DNA of 64,000 nucleotides from Massilia mucilaginosa (lineage in GTDB: Bacteria; Pseudomonadota; Gammaproteobacteria; Burkholderiales; Burkholderiaceae_D): the NCBI RefSeq assembly GCF_011682145.1, contig NZ_WHJH01000009.1:1-64000 (forward strand). The letters run 5' to 3'. Shown here in pieces: positions 26,557 to 37,435 of this stretch (the stretch's first letter is position 1; the number at the start of each line of letters is the position of its first letter). Position numbers and translations under genes: made by a program. The notes under the pieces were generated by a model. That model worked only from the letters and a program-made list of their open reading frames with translations, was not told where the DNA came from and did not search any database.

Positions 26557-27855
26557 ATGCAAACCCCGCACCAGCTTTACCAGCAAAAACTCACCACGCC
26601 CTTTGATGCCCTGCGCCTCGTGCGCGACGGCGACATGATCGTCGTGCCGACCGGCGTGGGCGAGCCACCCGCCCTGCTGACCGCTCTGTCAGACCAGCGC
26701 CAGCAATTCCACGACGTGAAAGTGGCGCAGATCCTGGCCATGCGCAAATTCGGCTACTTCGACCAGGACACGGCGCATCACGTGCGCCATGCCTCGCTGT
26801 TTTTCGGCGGCGCCTCGCGTGCGTCCGGCCAGGGCGGCTGGTGCGACTTCATCCCGAACTACTTTTCCGAGCTCCCGGGCCTGTTCGAACAGGGCCTCAC
26901 GCCCGCCGACGTGGTCTTCGCCATGGCCTCGCCGATGAATGAACATGGCTTCTTTTCACTGAGCCTGGCGGTCGACTACACCATGGCGGCCATCGCCAAG
27001 GCGCGCGCGGTGGTCCTCGAAGTCAATCCCAACGTGCCGTTCGCGCACGGCCAGTGCCACGTGCATGTGTCGCAGGTGACGGCGCTGGTCGAAAGCTTCG
27101 ATCCGATCCTGGAAGTGGGCCTGCCGAAGATTGGCGCGGTGCAGGAAGCGATCGGCAAGTACGTGGCCGACATGATCGACGACGGTTCGACCCTGCAGAT
27201 CGGCTACGGCGGCATTCCGGACGCGGTGGTGATGCAGCTGACCTCCAAGCACGACCTGGGCATCCACACGGAGATGATCGGCGACGGCATCCTGACCCTG
27301 ATCGAGGCGGGCGCGGTCACCAACCGCAAGAAGACCTTCATGCCGGGCAAGATGGTGGCGACCTTCGCGCTCGGCTCGCAAAAACTGTACAAGTTCCTGC
27401 ACCACAATCCGATGATCGAGATGCATCCGTCGAACTTCACCAACGACCCTTACCTGGCGGCGCAAAACGACAAGCTGATGACGATCAACGCGACCTTGCA
27501 GATCGACCTGCTGGGCCAGTGCGGCTCGGAGAGCATCGCCCACCTGCCCTATTCCGGCACCGGCGGCCAGGTCGACTTCGTGCGCGCCGGGAACCGTTCG
27601 CGCGGCGGCAAGTCGTTCATCGTGCTGCCGTCGACGGCCAAGGACAACACCATCTCGCGCATCGTGTCCACGCTCACGCCGGGCACGCACGCCACCACCA
27701 GCAAGAACGACATCAATTATGTGGTGACCGAGTATGGCGTGGCGCAGTTGCGCGGCAAGTCGGCCAAGCAGCGCGCGCAGGCGCTGATCGCGATCGCCCA
27801 TCCGGACTTCCGCGCGTCGCTGCGCGAGGAAGCGGACCGGATGTGCGTGCTGTAA
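26557..27855 (+). CDS. Acetyl-CoA hydrolase/transferase (class I CoA-transferase)
   Basis: 432 residues, typical for 4-hydroxybutyrate/butyrate-type CoA-transferases. Motifs: VPTGVGEPPALLTAL, AMASPMNEHGFFSL, the glycine loop QIGYGGIPDAVV, the region EMIGDGILTLIEAG holding the catalytic Glu, and ATTSKNDINYVVTEYGVAQLRGKSA late in the chain. It moves CoA between acetyl-CoA and a short organic acid. A good ribosome site (AAGGAG) precedes the ATG. It is 51 bases after the accessory operon but looks functionally separate. Substrate cannot be read from the sequence. Confidence 0.9.
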   Translation: MQTPHQLYQQKLTTPFDALRLVRDGDMIVVPTGVGEPPALLTALSDQRQQFHDVKVAQILAMRKFGYFDQDTAHHVRHASLFFGGASRASGQGGWCDFIPNYFSELPGLFEQGLTPADVVFAMASPMNEHGFFSLSLAVDYTMAAIAKARAVVLEVNPNVPFAHGQCHVHVSQVTALVESFDPILEVGLPKIGAVQEAIGKYVADMIDDGSTLQIGYGGIPDAVVMQLTSKHDLGIHTEMIGDGILTLIEAGAVTNRKKTFMPGKMVATFALGSQKLYKFLHHNPMIEMHPSNFTNDPYLAAQNDKLMTINATLQIDLLGQCGSESIAHLPYSGTGGQVDFVRAGNRSRGGKSFIVLPSTAKDNTISRIVSTLTPGTHATTSKNDINYVVTEYGVAQLRGKSAKQRAQALIAIAHPDFRASLREEADRMCVL

Positions 27856-27868
27856 GGGACCGGCCGGC

Positions 27869-28597
27869 TCAGGCAGGCCGGCGGCGGCGGCGCGCCAGGC
27901 CGATGACCGCCAGGCCGGCCAGCAGCATGGCGTAGGTTTCCGGCTCCGGCACGGCCGAGGTATAGATGGTCAGGGTCGGGTTCAGAAATTGCATCGTGGC
28001 CAGGGGGTTGATTTGCGCGCCCATACCGCCATCCGGATGCCCGGGCAGGTAGTAGGGCCAGGCAGAAACGGTCACCATATTCCACATCGACAAACTGACC
28101 TCGCCCGTCAGCGACAGCGGCGTGCTGGCCAGCACAAACGGGATCTTGCCGTGGAGCATGTCGTACTTGACGTGCGTGCTGGCGACCGTGCCGGTGGCCG
28201 GCGTGTAGGCGATCAGGTCCACTTCCATCGCGTTCTCGGTATGGCCGTCGGCAGGCTGGCCACCCGGCTCGGTGATCGCGCCGAGATCGCCGAAAGCGGT
28301 GCCGGACACCGAAAACCCGGTCATCCGGTAGCCGGGACGCAAGGTGACGGTAAAATTGCCGCCGTAGCCATCGCCGTTATCGCCGAAGGTGCTGGAGGTC
28401 TTGAGCGTTGTTGCGGCATCGGTCAGGCTGATCCGGGTAACGCCGTTGACGTCCGATGCGATGACATCGGACGCGTAGGCCCATTCATTTTGTATCGAAA
28501 AACGGGAAGCGTCGAGCTTGATCGGCCCTTGGGCAAGTACGGGAGCGCTGGCAAGCGCGAGTGCGAACAGTGCGGCATGGGGCAAGTAAAAAGTCAT
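27869..28597 (-). CDS. PEP-CTERM sorting-signal protein
   Basis: 242 residues: signal peptide (ALFALALASAPVLAQ), a beta-rich body, and a C-terminal PEP-CTERM signal: AVPEPETYAMLLAGLAVIGL then RRRRRP. Such proteins are cut by an exosortase and sent to the surface or matrix; no exosortase gene lies in this window. Its ATG overlaps the TGA of the preceding related gene (TGATG at 28595-28599), so the two are co-translated. Body resembles the neighbour at 28597-29379 (FSIQNEW against FSIVNQW, NGVTRI in both). Function unknown. Confidence 0.9.
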   Translation of the reverse strand: MTFYLPHAALFALALASAPVLAQGPIKLDASRFSIQNEWAYASDVIASDVNGVTRISLTDAATTLKTSSTFGDNGDGYGGNFTVTLRPGYRMTGFSVSGTAFGDLGAITEPGGQPADGHTENAMEVDLIAYTPATGTVASTHVKYDMLHGKIPFVLASTPLSLTGEVSLSMWNMVTVSAWPYYLPGHPDGGMGAQINPLATMQFLNPTLTIYTSAVPEPETYAMLLAGLAVIGLARRRRRPA

Positions 28598-29379
28598 CAG
28601 GTTCTTTCGGTGAGCGCTACATTAACGTATTGACAAGGCCTATCATACTGGCAATCTTGCATATTGCCCAAGCTTTTGCGCAGCGCGACCGATCCCACCA
28701 CACCTAGCCCCGCCACCAGCATGGCCCACGCCTCCGCTTCGGGCACCGCCATGGTGTAGATCGTGAACACCGGGTTGACGACGCGCAGGCTGGCGAAGGA
28801 ATCGATGCCGGACGGATCCTGCGGCGTCTCTGACGGGTAGGCCGAGACCAGGACCATGCCTTGCAGCGACAGGTTGAAATCGGTGGTCAGGGACAAGCCT
28901 TCGCTCGACATGGTGAGCGGGACGGCGCCGTCGAGCATGTCGACGCGCTGGGTATGCTCGCCATACAGAATGCCGTACGGGCGCGAACCGGCGCTGAACT
29001 CGATATTGCCGGAGTTGTAGGCGAAGCCATTGCCGGGCGTGCCATCCGGGTTGGGCGCTACCTTGAGCGTGCCTTCGAAGGTGCCGGAAAACGACAATCC
29101 GGTGACCCGGTAGCCGCTGTGCACGGTGACTTCGAACAGGCCGCCGTAGAAATTTCCTTCCGAATAGCGCGAGGTGGTGACGAACAGGTCGCTGGCGGCG
29201 GCAACGAGGCCGATGCGGGTAACGCCATTGGCGTCCGACAGCAGCATATCGGCCGCATCGCCCCATTGGTTCACTATGGAAAAGGCGGCGGTATCGATGC
29301 GCGCCGGGGTTTGCGCACTGGCGGAAACGGCGGAAAGAGCAAGCGCTGCCAGCATGAGCAGCCGTGTCGTCATGTTCAT
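28597..29379 (-). CDS. PEP-CTERM-like protein with altered signal
   Basis: 260 residues: signal peptide (LLMLAALALSAVSASAQ), beta-rich body and a degenerate sorting signal AVPEAEAWAMLVAGLGVVG followed by one basic cluster (LRK) and then about 25 extra residues (SLGNMQDCQYDRPCQYVNVA...). The PEP is replaced by PEA and the extension is not seen in normal members, so sorting may be lost. The extension ends exactly at the TGATG overlap with the next gene. A paralogue of that next gene. Function unknown. Confidence 0.82.
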   Translation of the reverse strand: MNMTTRLLMLAALALSAVSASAQTPARIDTAAFSIVNQWGDAADMLLSDANGVTRIGLVAAASDLFVTTSRYSEGNFYGGLFEVTVHSGYRVTGLSFSGTFEGTLKVAPNPDGTPGNGFAYNSGNIEFSAGSRPYGILYGEHTQRVDMLDGAVPLTMSSEGLSLTTDFNLSLQGMVLVSAYPSETPQDPSGIDSFASLRVVNPVFTIYTMAVPEAEAWAMLVAGLGVVGSVALRKSLGNMQDCQYDRPCQYVNVALTERT

Positions 29380-29570
29380 CGTTCATCCTTCGGGTCAGTG
29401 GGAAGCGGCCTGACAACTGGCCGGGACGCATCGTCCTGGCGGAAAAGGAATGAATGAGCGTCAAGGACGACGAACAGAAATAGTACGTTGAGCTTGCAAA
29501 ACAAACATCGTTTTGCCGATGATTTTTTGCAAGCGTGGCGCTAAAGCGTCGGCTTTGCGCCACCACGACA

Positions 29571-29606
29571 GCCAGGCCGTCCACTCGGGCGAGCGGACGG
29601 CCTGGC
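29571..29606. terminator. Strong 12-bp-stem hairpin after lipoprotein gene
   Basis: GCCAGGCCGTCC pairs perfectly with GGACGGCCTGGC across a 12-base loop, 4 bases past the lipoprotein stop at 29611. No T-run follows on either strand, so it may slow transcription or protect mRNA ends rather than terminate on its own. Confidence 0.5.
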
Positions 29607-29610
29607 CGTG

Positions 29611-30966
29611 TTATTGCAGCACCAGCTTGAGCACGCGGCCGTTGCCGCTCACGTACAGCGCGCCGGCGGCGTCCGTCGCCAGGCCGGCCGGCTGGGTGAC
29701 CCAGGCGGCGCTCTTGAAGCGGGCATCGCTGCCGTTCGGATCGGCCGCGACGGTGACCTTGCCGTCCGGCGCGATCTTGCCGATGGCATGGACAGGCCAG
29801 GTGCTCGGGCGGCCGCTGAACGGCTCGGTGGCGAAATACAGATTGCCGCCGGCGTCGAGCGCGATGGCTTTGATGAAGGCCTGGTCGGTACCCACCAGGG
29901 TGGTGGCGACGCCGTTGGCATCGACCTTGCGGATGCCCCGGTCCAGCACGTACAGATTGCCATTCTTGTCGACCGCGATGCCGGTGATGGCGGGGCTGAC
30001 GGAGTGGCCGCCCGTACTTTCAAACACGATCGTCACCTTGCCATCCGGAGCAATTTTACGCACGATGGCGCGTTTGAAACAGGAGCTGCACTCCGGCTCG
30101 CCGGGACGCGTCACTTCGCTGGCGACGTACAGGTTGCCGCCAGCGTCGCTGGTCATGGCGGTATATACCGGCGGCGCGATGCCAGGACCTTCCGGGTCGC
30201 CCCGCGTGGCCCCGAGCACAAGCGGACTGATCACGTTATCGGCAGCAATCTTCAGCACGAAGATGGAGGCCGCCTCGGTGTCACTGTCGGTGACGTAGGT
30301 AATGCCGTTCGGGCCGGCCGCGATGTCGCGCGGGAACTGCAGCGCCGGGGTGGTTTTCGGGCCGGCGATCGGGGTGCTGACCACGCCGGCAGGCGTGATC
30401 TTGCGCACCGACTTGTTCTGGGTATCGACCAGCAGCAGGTTGCCAGCGCCATCGCCGGCAATCGCACCAGCCGAGAGAAAGTAAGCTTGCTTGCCGACGC
30501 CATCAAGCTGGGCGCGGCCCGGGACAATCGCGCCGCCGGCCAGCACGCGCGCGCCGATGCCTTCGACCTGCAGGGCCACGGCATCGCTGGTGACGGTGGC
30601 GGCCTGGTTACGCACGGCGACGCTGAACACGTCGCCGCTGTCGGCCAGGGTGGCCGCCGTCGTGGTGTAGGTGGCGCTGGTGGCGCCCGCAATCTCGACG
30701 CCGTTGCGCCACCATTGGTAACTCAGCGTGCCCGAGCCGCTGGCCGCCACCGAAAAGGTGGCTGGCTCGCCGGCCTGCACCGATTGCGTCTTCGGCTGGA
30801 CACTGATCGCCGCCGCCGTCGCCGGCAGTGACGCGAGCATCGGGTCGGGCTGCTTGACCGGCGTCGTGCTGTCGTCGCCGCCGCCGCAGGCGCTGATGCC
30901 AGCCAGGCAAAGCAAGCCGCTGGCAAGGGCGCCGCCGCGGATGAAACGGGTTGTCAAATTTTTCAT
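29611..30966 (-). CDS. Lipoprotein with Ig-like and NHL-type propeller
   Basis: 451 residues. A lipobox (LCLAGISAC, Cys at about 27) with Gly-Gly-Gly-Asp after it marks a lipoprotein. Residues about 52-135 form an Ig-like domain (QSVQAGEPATFSVAASG, LSYQWWRNGVEI, LADSGDVFSVAV). The rest is a propeller of NHL-like blades (GAIAGDGAGNLLLVDTQNKS, ITGIAVDKNGNLYVLDRG, AGLATDAAGALYVSGNGRV). Probably an outer-membrane binding protein facing the periplasm or surface. Single gene. Ligand unknown. Confidence 0.85.
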   Translation of the reverse strand: MKNLTTRFIRGGALASGLLCLAGISACGGGDDSTTPVKQPDPMLASLPATAAAISVQPKTQSVQAGEPATFSVAASGSGTLSYQWWRNGVEIAGATSATYTTTAATLADSGDVFSVAVRNQAATVTSDAVALQVEGIGARVLAGGAIVPGRAQLDGVGKQAYFLSAGAIAGDGAGNLLLVDTQNKSVRKITPAGVVSTPIAGPKTTPALQFPRDIAAGPNGITYVTDSDTEAASIFVLKIAADNVISPLVLGATRGDPEGPGIAPPVYTAMTSDAGGNLYVASEVTRPGEPECSSCFKRAIVRKIAPDGKVTIVFESTGGHSVSPAITGIAVDKNGNLYVLDRGIRKVDANGVATTLVGTDQAFIKAIALDAGGNLYFATEPFSGRPSTWPVHAIGKIAPDGKVTVAADPNGSDARFKSAAWVTQPAGLATDAAGALYVSGNGRVLKLVLQ

Positions 30967-31083
30967 CGCTTCGTTCCTTCAGACTTGGAAATATTGGTAA
31001 AGAAGGAACATTACGATGTTTACAAATTTGAAACCAGTAATCAATTGTCACAGAAAAATTACATGTGAACACATGCCAAGCGC

Positions 31084-33228
31084 TCAGCGGGCGGGTGCCG
31101 CAAGCAGGGTGGCCGGCATGGCCTGAACCACCGGACCCGGCACCACCGTATTGACGGGCGGATGGGCCGGCGGCACCGTCACCGCGATCCAGCCGGTCAC
31201 CGGCAGCAGCGGCACCAGCAGCAGCGCGACGATGTTGATGATCTTGATCAAAGGATTGACGGCGGGACCGGCGGTGTCCTTGTACGGGTCGCCCACGGTG
31301 TCGCCGGTGACGGCGGCCTTGTGCGCTTCCGACCCCTTGCCGCCGAAGTGGCCGTCTTCGATGTATTTCTTGGCGTTGTCCCAGGCGCCGCCGCCGGTGG
31401 TCATGGAAATGGCGACGAACAGGCCGGTGACGATGGTGCCCATCAGCAGCCCGCCCAGCGCGGCCGGCCCCAGCAGCATGCCGACCACCACCGGCACCAC
31501 CACCGGCAGCAGCGAGGGCAGGATCATTTCGCGGATGGCCGAGGCGGTCAGCATGTCGACCGCCTTGTCGTATTCCGGCTTGCCGGTGCCGTCCATGATG
31601 CCCTTGATGTCGCGGAACTGGCGCCGCACCTCGACCACCACGGCGCCGGCGGCGCGCCCCACCGCTTCCATCGCCATGGCCCCGAACAGGTAGGGAATCA
31701 GGCCGCCGATGAACAGGCCGACGATCACCATCGGGTTCGACAGGTCGAACGAGACCTGCTTGCCGACCGATTCGAGGGCGTGGGTGTAGTCGGCGAACAG
31801 CACCAGCGCGGCCAGCCCGGCCGAACCGATGGCGTAACCCTTGGTGACGGCCTTGGTGGTGTTGCCGACCGCGTCCAGCGGGTCGGTAATGGCGCGCACC
31901 GATTCGGGCATGCCCGACATTTCGGCGATGCCGCCGGCGTTATCGGTAATCGGCCCGTAGGCGTCGAGCGCGACGATGATGCCGGCCATCGACAGCATGG
32001 AGGTGGCGGCAATCGCGATGCCGTACAGCTGCCCCATCTGGTAGGAGGCCAGGATTGCCGCGCACACGGCCAGCACCGGGTAGGCGGTCGATTTCATCGA
32101 CACCCCGAGGCCGGCGATGATGTTGGTGCCGTGCCCGGTGGTGGAGGCTTCGGCGATGTGCTTGACCGGCTTGAAGTCGGTGCCGGTGTAGTACTCGGTG
32201 ATGTAGACCATCAGGCCGGTGAGGACGATGCCGACCAGGGCGCAGCCCATCATCTTCATGCGCATGGCGTCGTCGCCCCAGACCATCCAGGTCACGCCGG
32301 CGAAGCCGATCAGCGACAGGCCGGCGGCCCACCACAGGCCGGTGTACAGTGCCGACATGATTTTCTTGCCCGGCTTGGCCTTGACCAGCGAGCAGCCGAC
32401 AATCGAGCCAATGATCGACACCGCCCCCAGCAGCAGCGGATAGATCACCGCTTCGCCGCCCGGGGTGGCCATCATGAGCGCGCCCAGCAGCATGGTGGCG
32501 ATCAGGGTGACGACGTAGGTTTCGAACAGGTCGGCGGCCATGCCGGCGCAGTCGCCGACGTTGTCGCCGACGTTATCGGCGATCACGGCCGGGTTGCGCG
32601 GATCGTCTTCGGGAATGCCGGCTTCGACCTTGCCGACCAGGTCGGCGCCGACGTCGGCGCCCTTGGTGAAGATGCCGCCGCCGAGGCGCGCGAAAATGGA
32701 AATGAGCGAAGCGCCGAAGGCCAGCCCGATGAGCGGCTTGATGACGTCATGCTGGGTGGCGCTGCCACCGGCCGCCTGGGCAGTGAGCATCCAGTAGAAC
32801 AGGGTCACGCCGAGCAGGCCGAGGCCAACCACCAGCATGCCGGTGATCGCGCCGCCCTTGAAGGCGACGTCGAGCGCTTCGTTCATGCCTTTTGTGGCGG
32901 CCTGCGCGGTGCGCACATTGGCGCGCACCGAGACGTTCATGCCGATGAAGCCGCACGCGCCGGAGAGCACCGCGCCGATCAGGAAGCCGAGCGCGGTGTT
33001 GAGGTCGAGCAGGACGCCGATGGCGATGAGCAGCACCACGCCGACCATGGCGATGGTGCGGTACTGGCGCCCGAGATAGGCGGCGGCGCCTTCCTGGATG
33101 GCCTGGGCGATGCCCTGCATGCGGGCGTTGCCCGGGTCCTGGCGCAGAATCCAGCTGCGCGTGACCAATCCGTAAACCACGGCAATGACGCCGCACACAA
33201 CTGCAAAGACAAGAAATCTTGCTGTCAT
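31084..33228 (-). CDS. hppA: K+-independent H+-translocating pyrophosphatase
   Basis: 714 residues from the ATG at 33228 (GAGGGGACGAT before it); the frame is open further upstream but only as non-coding run-on. About 15-16 membrane helices. Pyrophosphate site: [21 protein letters not shown], then [21 protein letters not shown], and late [20 protein letters not shown]. The motif GNTTKA (Lys rather than Ala) marks the potassium-independent, proton-pumping class, as in Rhodospirillum. It couples pyrophosphate hydrolysis to proton export across the inner membrane. No partner genes are required. Confidence 0.95.
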   Translation of the reverse strand: MTARFLVFAVVCGVIAVVYGLVTRSWILRQDPGNARMQGIAQAIQEGAAAYLGRQYRTIAMVGVVLLIAIGVLLDLNTALGFLIGAVLSGACGFIGMNVSVRANVRTAQAATKGMNEALDVAFKGGAITGMLVVGLGLLGVTLFYWMLTAQAAGGSATQHDVIKPLIGLAFGASLISIFARLGGGIFTKGADVGADLVGKVEAGIPEDDPRNPAVIADNVGDNVGDCAGMAADLFETYVVTLIATMLLGALMMATPGGEAVIYPLLLGAVSIIGSIVGCSLVKAKPGKKIMSALYTGLWWAAGLSLIGFAGVTWMVWGDDAMRMKMMGCALVGIVLTGLMVYITEYYTGTDFKPVKHIAEASTTGHGTNIIAGLGVSMKSTAYPVLAVCAAILASYQMGQLYGIAIAATSMLSMAGIIVALDAYGPITDNAGGIAEMSGMPESVRAITDPLDAVGNTTKAVTKGYAIGSAGLAALVLFADYTHALESVGKQVSFDLSNPMVIVGLFIGGLIPYLFGAMAMEAVGRAAGAVVVEVRRQFRDIKGIMDGTGKPEYDKAVDMLTASAIREMILPSLLPVVVPVVVGMLLGPAALGGLLMGTIVTGLFVAISMTTGGGAWDNAKKYIEDGHFGGKGSEAHKAAVTGDTVGDPYKDTAGPAVNPLIKIINIVALLLVPLLPVTGWIAVTVPPAHPPVNTVVPGPVVQAMPATLLAAPAR

Positions 33229-33426
33229 ATCGTCCCCTCGCTTTTTTATCAAGTAACACAACAACACATTCGAAAGACCGCTCCAACCACATGTGTGAAA
33301 GAGATGGGCCAACCTTACTGCGTACTGCAAAACCTTGAGTACAAAAAAATCCGGGAACGCCGGCCGCGGAGCGCGGCCAGGCAGGACAAACCATGGGTGC
33401 TTCGACGGCCGCAGGGCGCGGCCATC

Positions 33427-33449
33427 AAAAAAGCGGACCGAAGTCCGCT
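33427..33449 (-). terminator. Intrinsic terminator after adk
   Basis: Read on the minus strand, AGCGGAC-TTCG-GTCCGCT forms a 7-bp stem with a stable TTCG loop, followed by TTTTTT, 19 bases past the adk stop. A textbook Rho-independent terminator. Confidence 0.9.
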
Positions 33450-33467
33450 CTTGTGTTCTCGCTACAT

Positions 33468-34259
<792 letters not shown>

Positions 34260-34311
34260 CTATGCGTCGGTTACGGATGAGAACCGGCATGCATGCTGCG
34301 CCGTAGCAAAG

Positions 34312-35064
34312 CTAACTCGCATAATGCCGGCGCACCCGTTCAAGATCATCGGGGGTGTCGACGCCGGCCGCCGGTGCGCTGCTTGTGACATGCACGGCGA
34401 TGGGGAAACCGTGCCACAGCACGCGCAACTGCTCAAGTGCTTCGACCGCTTCGAGCGGCGCCGGTTCCAGGGTCGGATAGGTTTGCAGGAAGGCATTCGT
34501 GTACGCGTACAGGCCGATATGGCGCAGCGCAACATAGGCCGCCGGCAGACTGTCCTTCGACTGCGCAAAGCCGTCGCGGTGCCACGGAATGGTGGCACGC
34601 GAAAAATACATGGCGCGGCCAAGCTTGTCGAGCACCACCTTGACCACGTTCGGATTGAAGGCGTCGGCGGCCTCGTGCAGCGGATGGGCGCAGGTGGCCA
34701 TCGGCACCTCAGGCCCGACCAGGGCCGCGCTGGCGGCCAGCAGGGCCGGGTCGATCAGCGGCTCGTCGCCCTGCAGGTTGACCACCACCGCGTCCGGCGC
34801 CAGGTTCAGGGTGCGCGCCACTTCGGCGATGCGGTCGGTGCCGGACGGATGGTCGGCTGAGGTCATGCACACCTCCACCCCGTGCGCGCGGCAGGCGGCG
34901 GCGATGGCCTCATGGTCGGTGGCCACGATAATGCGCGCGGCACCCGAGGCGGCCGCGCGTTCGGCCACGCGCACCACCATCGGTTTGCCGCCCAGGTCGG
35001 CCAGCGGTTTGTCCGGCAGCCGGGTCGACGCCATGCGCGCCGGGATGATGACGATGAAACCCAT
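34312..35064 (-). CDS. kdsB: CMP-KDO synthetase
   Basis: 250 residues. N-terminal nucleotide loop [23 protein letters not shown], then [24 protein letters not shown] and [10 protein letters not shown], all standard for 3-deoxy-manno-octulosonate cytidylyltransferase. It activates KDO with CTP for lipid A-core assembly in the cytosol. It starts 3 bases after the Trm112-like stop; the order lpxK, Trm112-like, kdsB is the usual betaproteobacterial envelope block. Confidence 0.97.
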   Translation of the reverse strand: MGFIVIIPARMASTRLPDKPLADLGGKPMVVRVAERAAASGAARIIVATDHEAIAAACRAHGVEVCMTSADHPSGTDRIAEVARTLNLAPDAVVVNLQGDEPLIDPALLAASAALVGPEVPMATCAHPLHEAADAFNPNVVKVVLDKLGRAMYFSRATIPWHRDGFAQSKDSLPAAYVALRHIGLYAYTNAFLQTYPTLEPAPLEAVEALEQLRVLWHGFPIAVHVTSSAPAAGVDTPDDLERVRRHYAS

Positions 35065-35067
35065 CGC

Positions 35068-35238
35068 TTACAGCGCTTCGATCTTGCGCGCCTGGTCGGC
35101 CCACATGATCGGAATGCCGTCGCGGATCGGAAACGCCAGGCGGTCGCCGCGGCAGATCAGTTCCTGGGCCTTTTTGTCCAGTTCGAGCGGGCCCTTGCAT
35201 ACGGGGCAGACCAGGATATCAAGCAGTCGAGCATCCAC
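35068..35238 (-). CDS. Trm112-family zinc-ribbon protein (YcaR-like)
   Basis: 56 residues from a GTG at 35238 ([20 protein letters not shown]), with GGAG seven bases upstream and the expected family N terminus; a longer ATG-led frame would be atypical. One CPVC pair is seen, and [12 protein letters not shown] is the family signature. It overlaps the lpxK 3' end by 20 bases. Trm112 proteins in eukaryotes activate methyltransferases; the bacterial role is not settled, but the gene is conserved between lpxK and kdsB. Confidence 0.9.
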   Translation of the reverse strand: MDARLLDILVCPVCKGPLELDKKAQELICRGDRLAFPIRDGIPIMWADQARKIEAL

Positions 35239-36253
35239 GACATTTCTCCACAATTTGTTGGGCCAGCACGCTATCAAGCTGCGCCGTCACCGGTACGACC
35301 CACAGTCTCGGGTCGTTTTTGAGATTTTCAATTTGCGCACATTTTACTGCATCCTTCTCGGTGATCAGGATGATGTCCGCGTCGACAGCGGCAAAAGGCA
35401 GGTCGAGGAAATCGTGATGGTCCGGAAGCGGCAGTTCGACGAGCTCCAGGCCGGCGCCGCGCAACAAGGTGAAGAAGCGCTGCGGATTGCCGATGCCGCA
35501 GGCGGCGACGATGCGCCGGCCGCGCAGGCTTGAGAGCGGCACGCGCTCGCCCGGACGCGCCAGCGGTTCGGCGAACTCGCCGGCCAGCTGCATGCGGAAC
35601 GGCGCGCCGCCGACCGCCTGGCGCAAGGCCGGCGTCAGTTCGGGCGCGTTGACGATGGTGAAGTCGCGCCGGCGCGAGGGCGCTTCGCGCAGGGGGCCGG
35701 CCGGCAGCAGCCAGCCGTTGCCGGCACCGCGTCCGTCGAACAGCATGATTTCGATATCTCGCTGCAAGGCGTAGTGCTGCAAGCCGTCGTCGGTGAGGAT
35801 CACGTCGACCTGCGGGTGAGCGGCCAGCAAGGCGCGTCCGGCGGCGCCACGGTCGCGCCCCACCACCACCGGGCAGCCGGTGCGGCGCGCGATCAGCAGC
35901 GGCTCGTCGCCGACCTCGCGCGCGGGGGCGTCGGGCGTGACCTGGCGCGCAGCGCTGTCGCTGCCGCCGTGCCCGCGCGAGATGATGCCGGGATTGAAAC
36001 CGGCCGCGCGCAAAGCCTCGGCCAGCCAGATCGTGAGCGGCGTCTTGCCGGTGCCGCCGATAAAAATATTGCCGACCACGATAACCGGCACCGGCAGCCG
36101 GGTCGACTTCAGAAGCCCGGCCCGGAACAGCAGCGCACGCAGGCCGCTGAGGGCGCGAAACAGCAGGGAGAGCGGCCACAGCGCGCACGCAAGCGCGCCG
36201 CGCCGCAGCCAGGCGCGCGTGAGGGTCGTTTCGAGGGAGGAGGAGGAGGACAC
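35219..36253 (-). CDS. lpxK: Tetraacyldisaccharide 4'-kinase
   Basis: 344 residues. After one N-terminal membrane-near helix ([20 protein letters not shown]) comes the P-loop [13 protein letters not shown] (about residues 62-74), then [32 protein letters not shown] and GIGNPQRFF, all LpxK features. It phosphorylates the lipid A disaccharide at the inner face of the inner membrane. The start is a GTG at 36253 with a weak ribosome site, so the exact start is uncertain by a few codons. Downstream coupling to the Trm112-like gene through a 20-base overlap. Confidence 0.95.
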   Translation of the reverse strand: MSSSSSLETTLTRAWLRRGALACALWPLSLLFRALSGLRALLFRAGLLKSTRLPVPVIVVGNIFIGGTGKTPLTIWLAEALRAAGFNPGIISRGHGGSDSAARQVTPDAPAREVGDEPLLIARRTGCPVVVGRDRGAAGRALLAAHPQVDVILTDDGLQHYALQRDIEIMLFDGRGAGNGWLLPAGPLREAPSRRRDFTIVNAPELTPALRQAVGGAPFRMQLAGEFAEPLARPGERVPLSSLRGRRIVAACGIGNPQRFFTLLRGAGLELVELPLPDHHDFLDLPFAAVDADIILITEKDAVKCAQIENLKNDPRLWVVPVTAQLDSVLAQQIVEKCRGCSTA

Positions 36254-36306
36254 GAGGTGGCAGGCAGGGGGCGGCAGGCGAATCGCTTCGCCTGCGCTGT
36301 GTGAGC

Positions 36307-36753
36307 TTACTTCTTCTCGCCGGTCTGGGCGGCGAAGGTCAGCTTGTCGTAGCCTGCCATGCGCGCCGCTTCCATCACGTTGATGACCATCTGGTGCATC
36401 GCGAACTGGTCGGCGTTGATGACCACGACCGGGCTCTTGTCGCCGCTGGCCGCCGCCTGGCCGGCTGTGGCAGCCGCTTTCAGGTCGGACGCCAGGTTGG
36501 CCACGTTGGAAAACGAGACCGGCTGGTTGTTGATCGTGTAGTTACCCTTGGCATCGACCGTGACGTTCAGTTCGAACGGCTTTTCCAGCGCCTTTTCGGC
36601 GTCGGCGGTCGGCAAGGTAATCTTCAACTCGGTAAACTTGCTGTAGGTGGTCGTGACCATCAGGAAAATCAGCACCACCAGCAGCACATCGATGAAGGGG
36701 ATCAGGTTGATCTCTGGATCTTCACGTTTCTGGCCGCGGCGAAAATTCATCAT
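36307..36753 (-). CDS. exbD: ExbD/TolR-type biopolymer transport protein
   Basis: 148 residues, one membrane helix (NLIPFIDVLLVVLIFLMVTT) that contains the Asp used for proton coupling, then a periplasmic domain ending EAARMAGYDKLTFAA. Two ATGs abut (36753 and 36750); the stop of the preceding gene overlaps them. With ExbB it forms the motor that energises TonB or TolA; no tonB or tol gene follows, so this is one of the stand-alone pairs common next to lpxK. Confidence 0.93.
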   Translation of the reverse strand: MMNFRRGQKREDPEINLIPFIDVLLVVLIFLMVTTTYSKFTELKITLPTADAEKALEKPFELNVTVDAKGNYTINNQPVSFSNVANLASDLKAAATAGQAAASGDKSPVVVINADQFAMHQMVINVMEAARMAGYDKLTFAAQTGEKK

Positions 36754-37355
36754 TTGCGGGCACCGTGCACGATGTCGACGAATTTGACTGCCTGCATTTC
36801 CATGTCGATGATGAAGCTGTCGACCAGGGCGCGGAAGTGGCGATAGGCAATCAGGGCCGGCATGGCAATGGCGATACCGAAGGCGGTGTTGTAGAGCGCG
36901 ACCGAAATACCGTGAGCCAGCTGGGCCGGATTGGCGCCGGTCGAGTTGGTCGAGCCGAAAATCTCGATCATGCCGATCACCGTGCCGAACAGACCCATCA
37001 GCGGGGCCAGCGAAGCGATGGTACCAAGCGTGGTCAGGAAGCGTTCCAGCACGTGGGCCACGCCGCGGCCGGCTTCTTCGATCGATTCTTTCATCACCTC
37101 GCGCGGCGCATCGACATTGCGCAGGGCGGCGGCAAGCACGACGCCGAGCGGGGAGTTCTTTTCCAGCGAGTCGACCACGTCCTTGGTGATTTTGCCGTTG
37201 TGATAGACGCGCACCACTTCATCGAGCAATTGCGGTGGCAGGATTTTGGCGCGGCGCAGATAAATAATGCGCTCGACGATCAAGGCCAAGGCCACCAGGG
37301 AGGCGATCAGCAATGGTATGACAGGCAAACCTGCAGCTTGAAGAATGGGCAGCAA
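36750..37355 (-). CDS. exbB: ExbB/TolQ/MotA-type proton channel protein
   Basis: 201 residues with three membrane helices (IPLLIASLVALALIVERIIY; TIASLAPLMGLFGTVIGMIE; GISVALYNTAFGIAIAMPAL), the classical ExbB pattern. The start is a TTG at 37355 with AGGAG six bases upstream; no ATG fits the family N terminus. First gene of the exbB-exbD run, overlapping exbD. Transcription must start in the repeat-rich gap to the right. Confidence 0.93.
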   Translation of the reverse strand: MLPILQAAGLPVIPLLIASLVALALIVERIIYLRRAKILPPQLLDEVVRVYHNGKITKDVVDSLEKNSPLGVVLAAALRNVDAPREVMKESIEEAGRGVAHVLERFLTTLGTIASLAPLMGLFGTVIGMIEIFGSTNSTGANPAQLAHGISVALYNTAFGIAIAMPALIAYRHFRALVDSFIIDMEMQAVKFVDIVHGARK

Positions 37356-37435
37356 AACAAACTCCTGAGTGAATGATAATTCTTGATAAGAACGAACCCC
37401 GGCAATGTAACGTGTTGCCCGTCACTCGGCAAGTC

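Noticed and set aside
27869-29379. A complete PEP-CTERM/exosortase system
   Set aside because: Only substrates are present; no exosortase or associated export gene is in the window.
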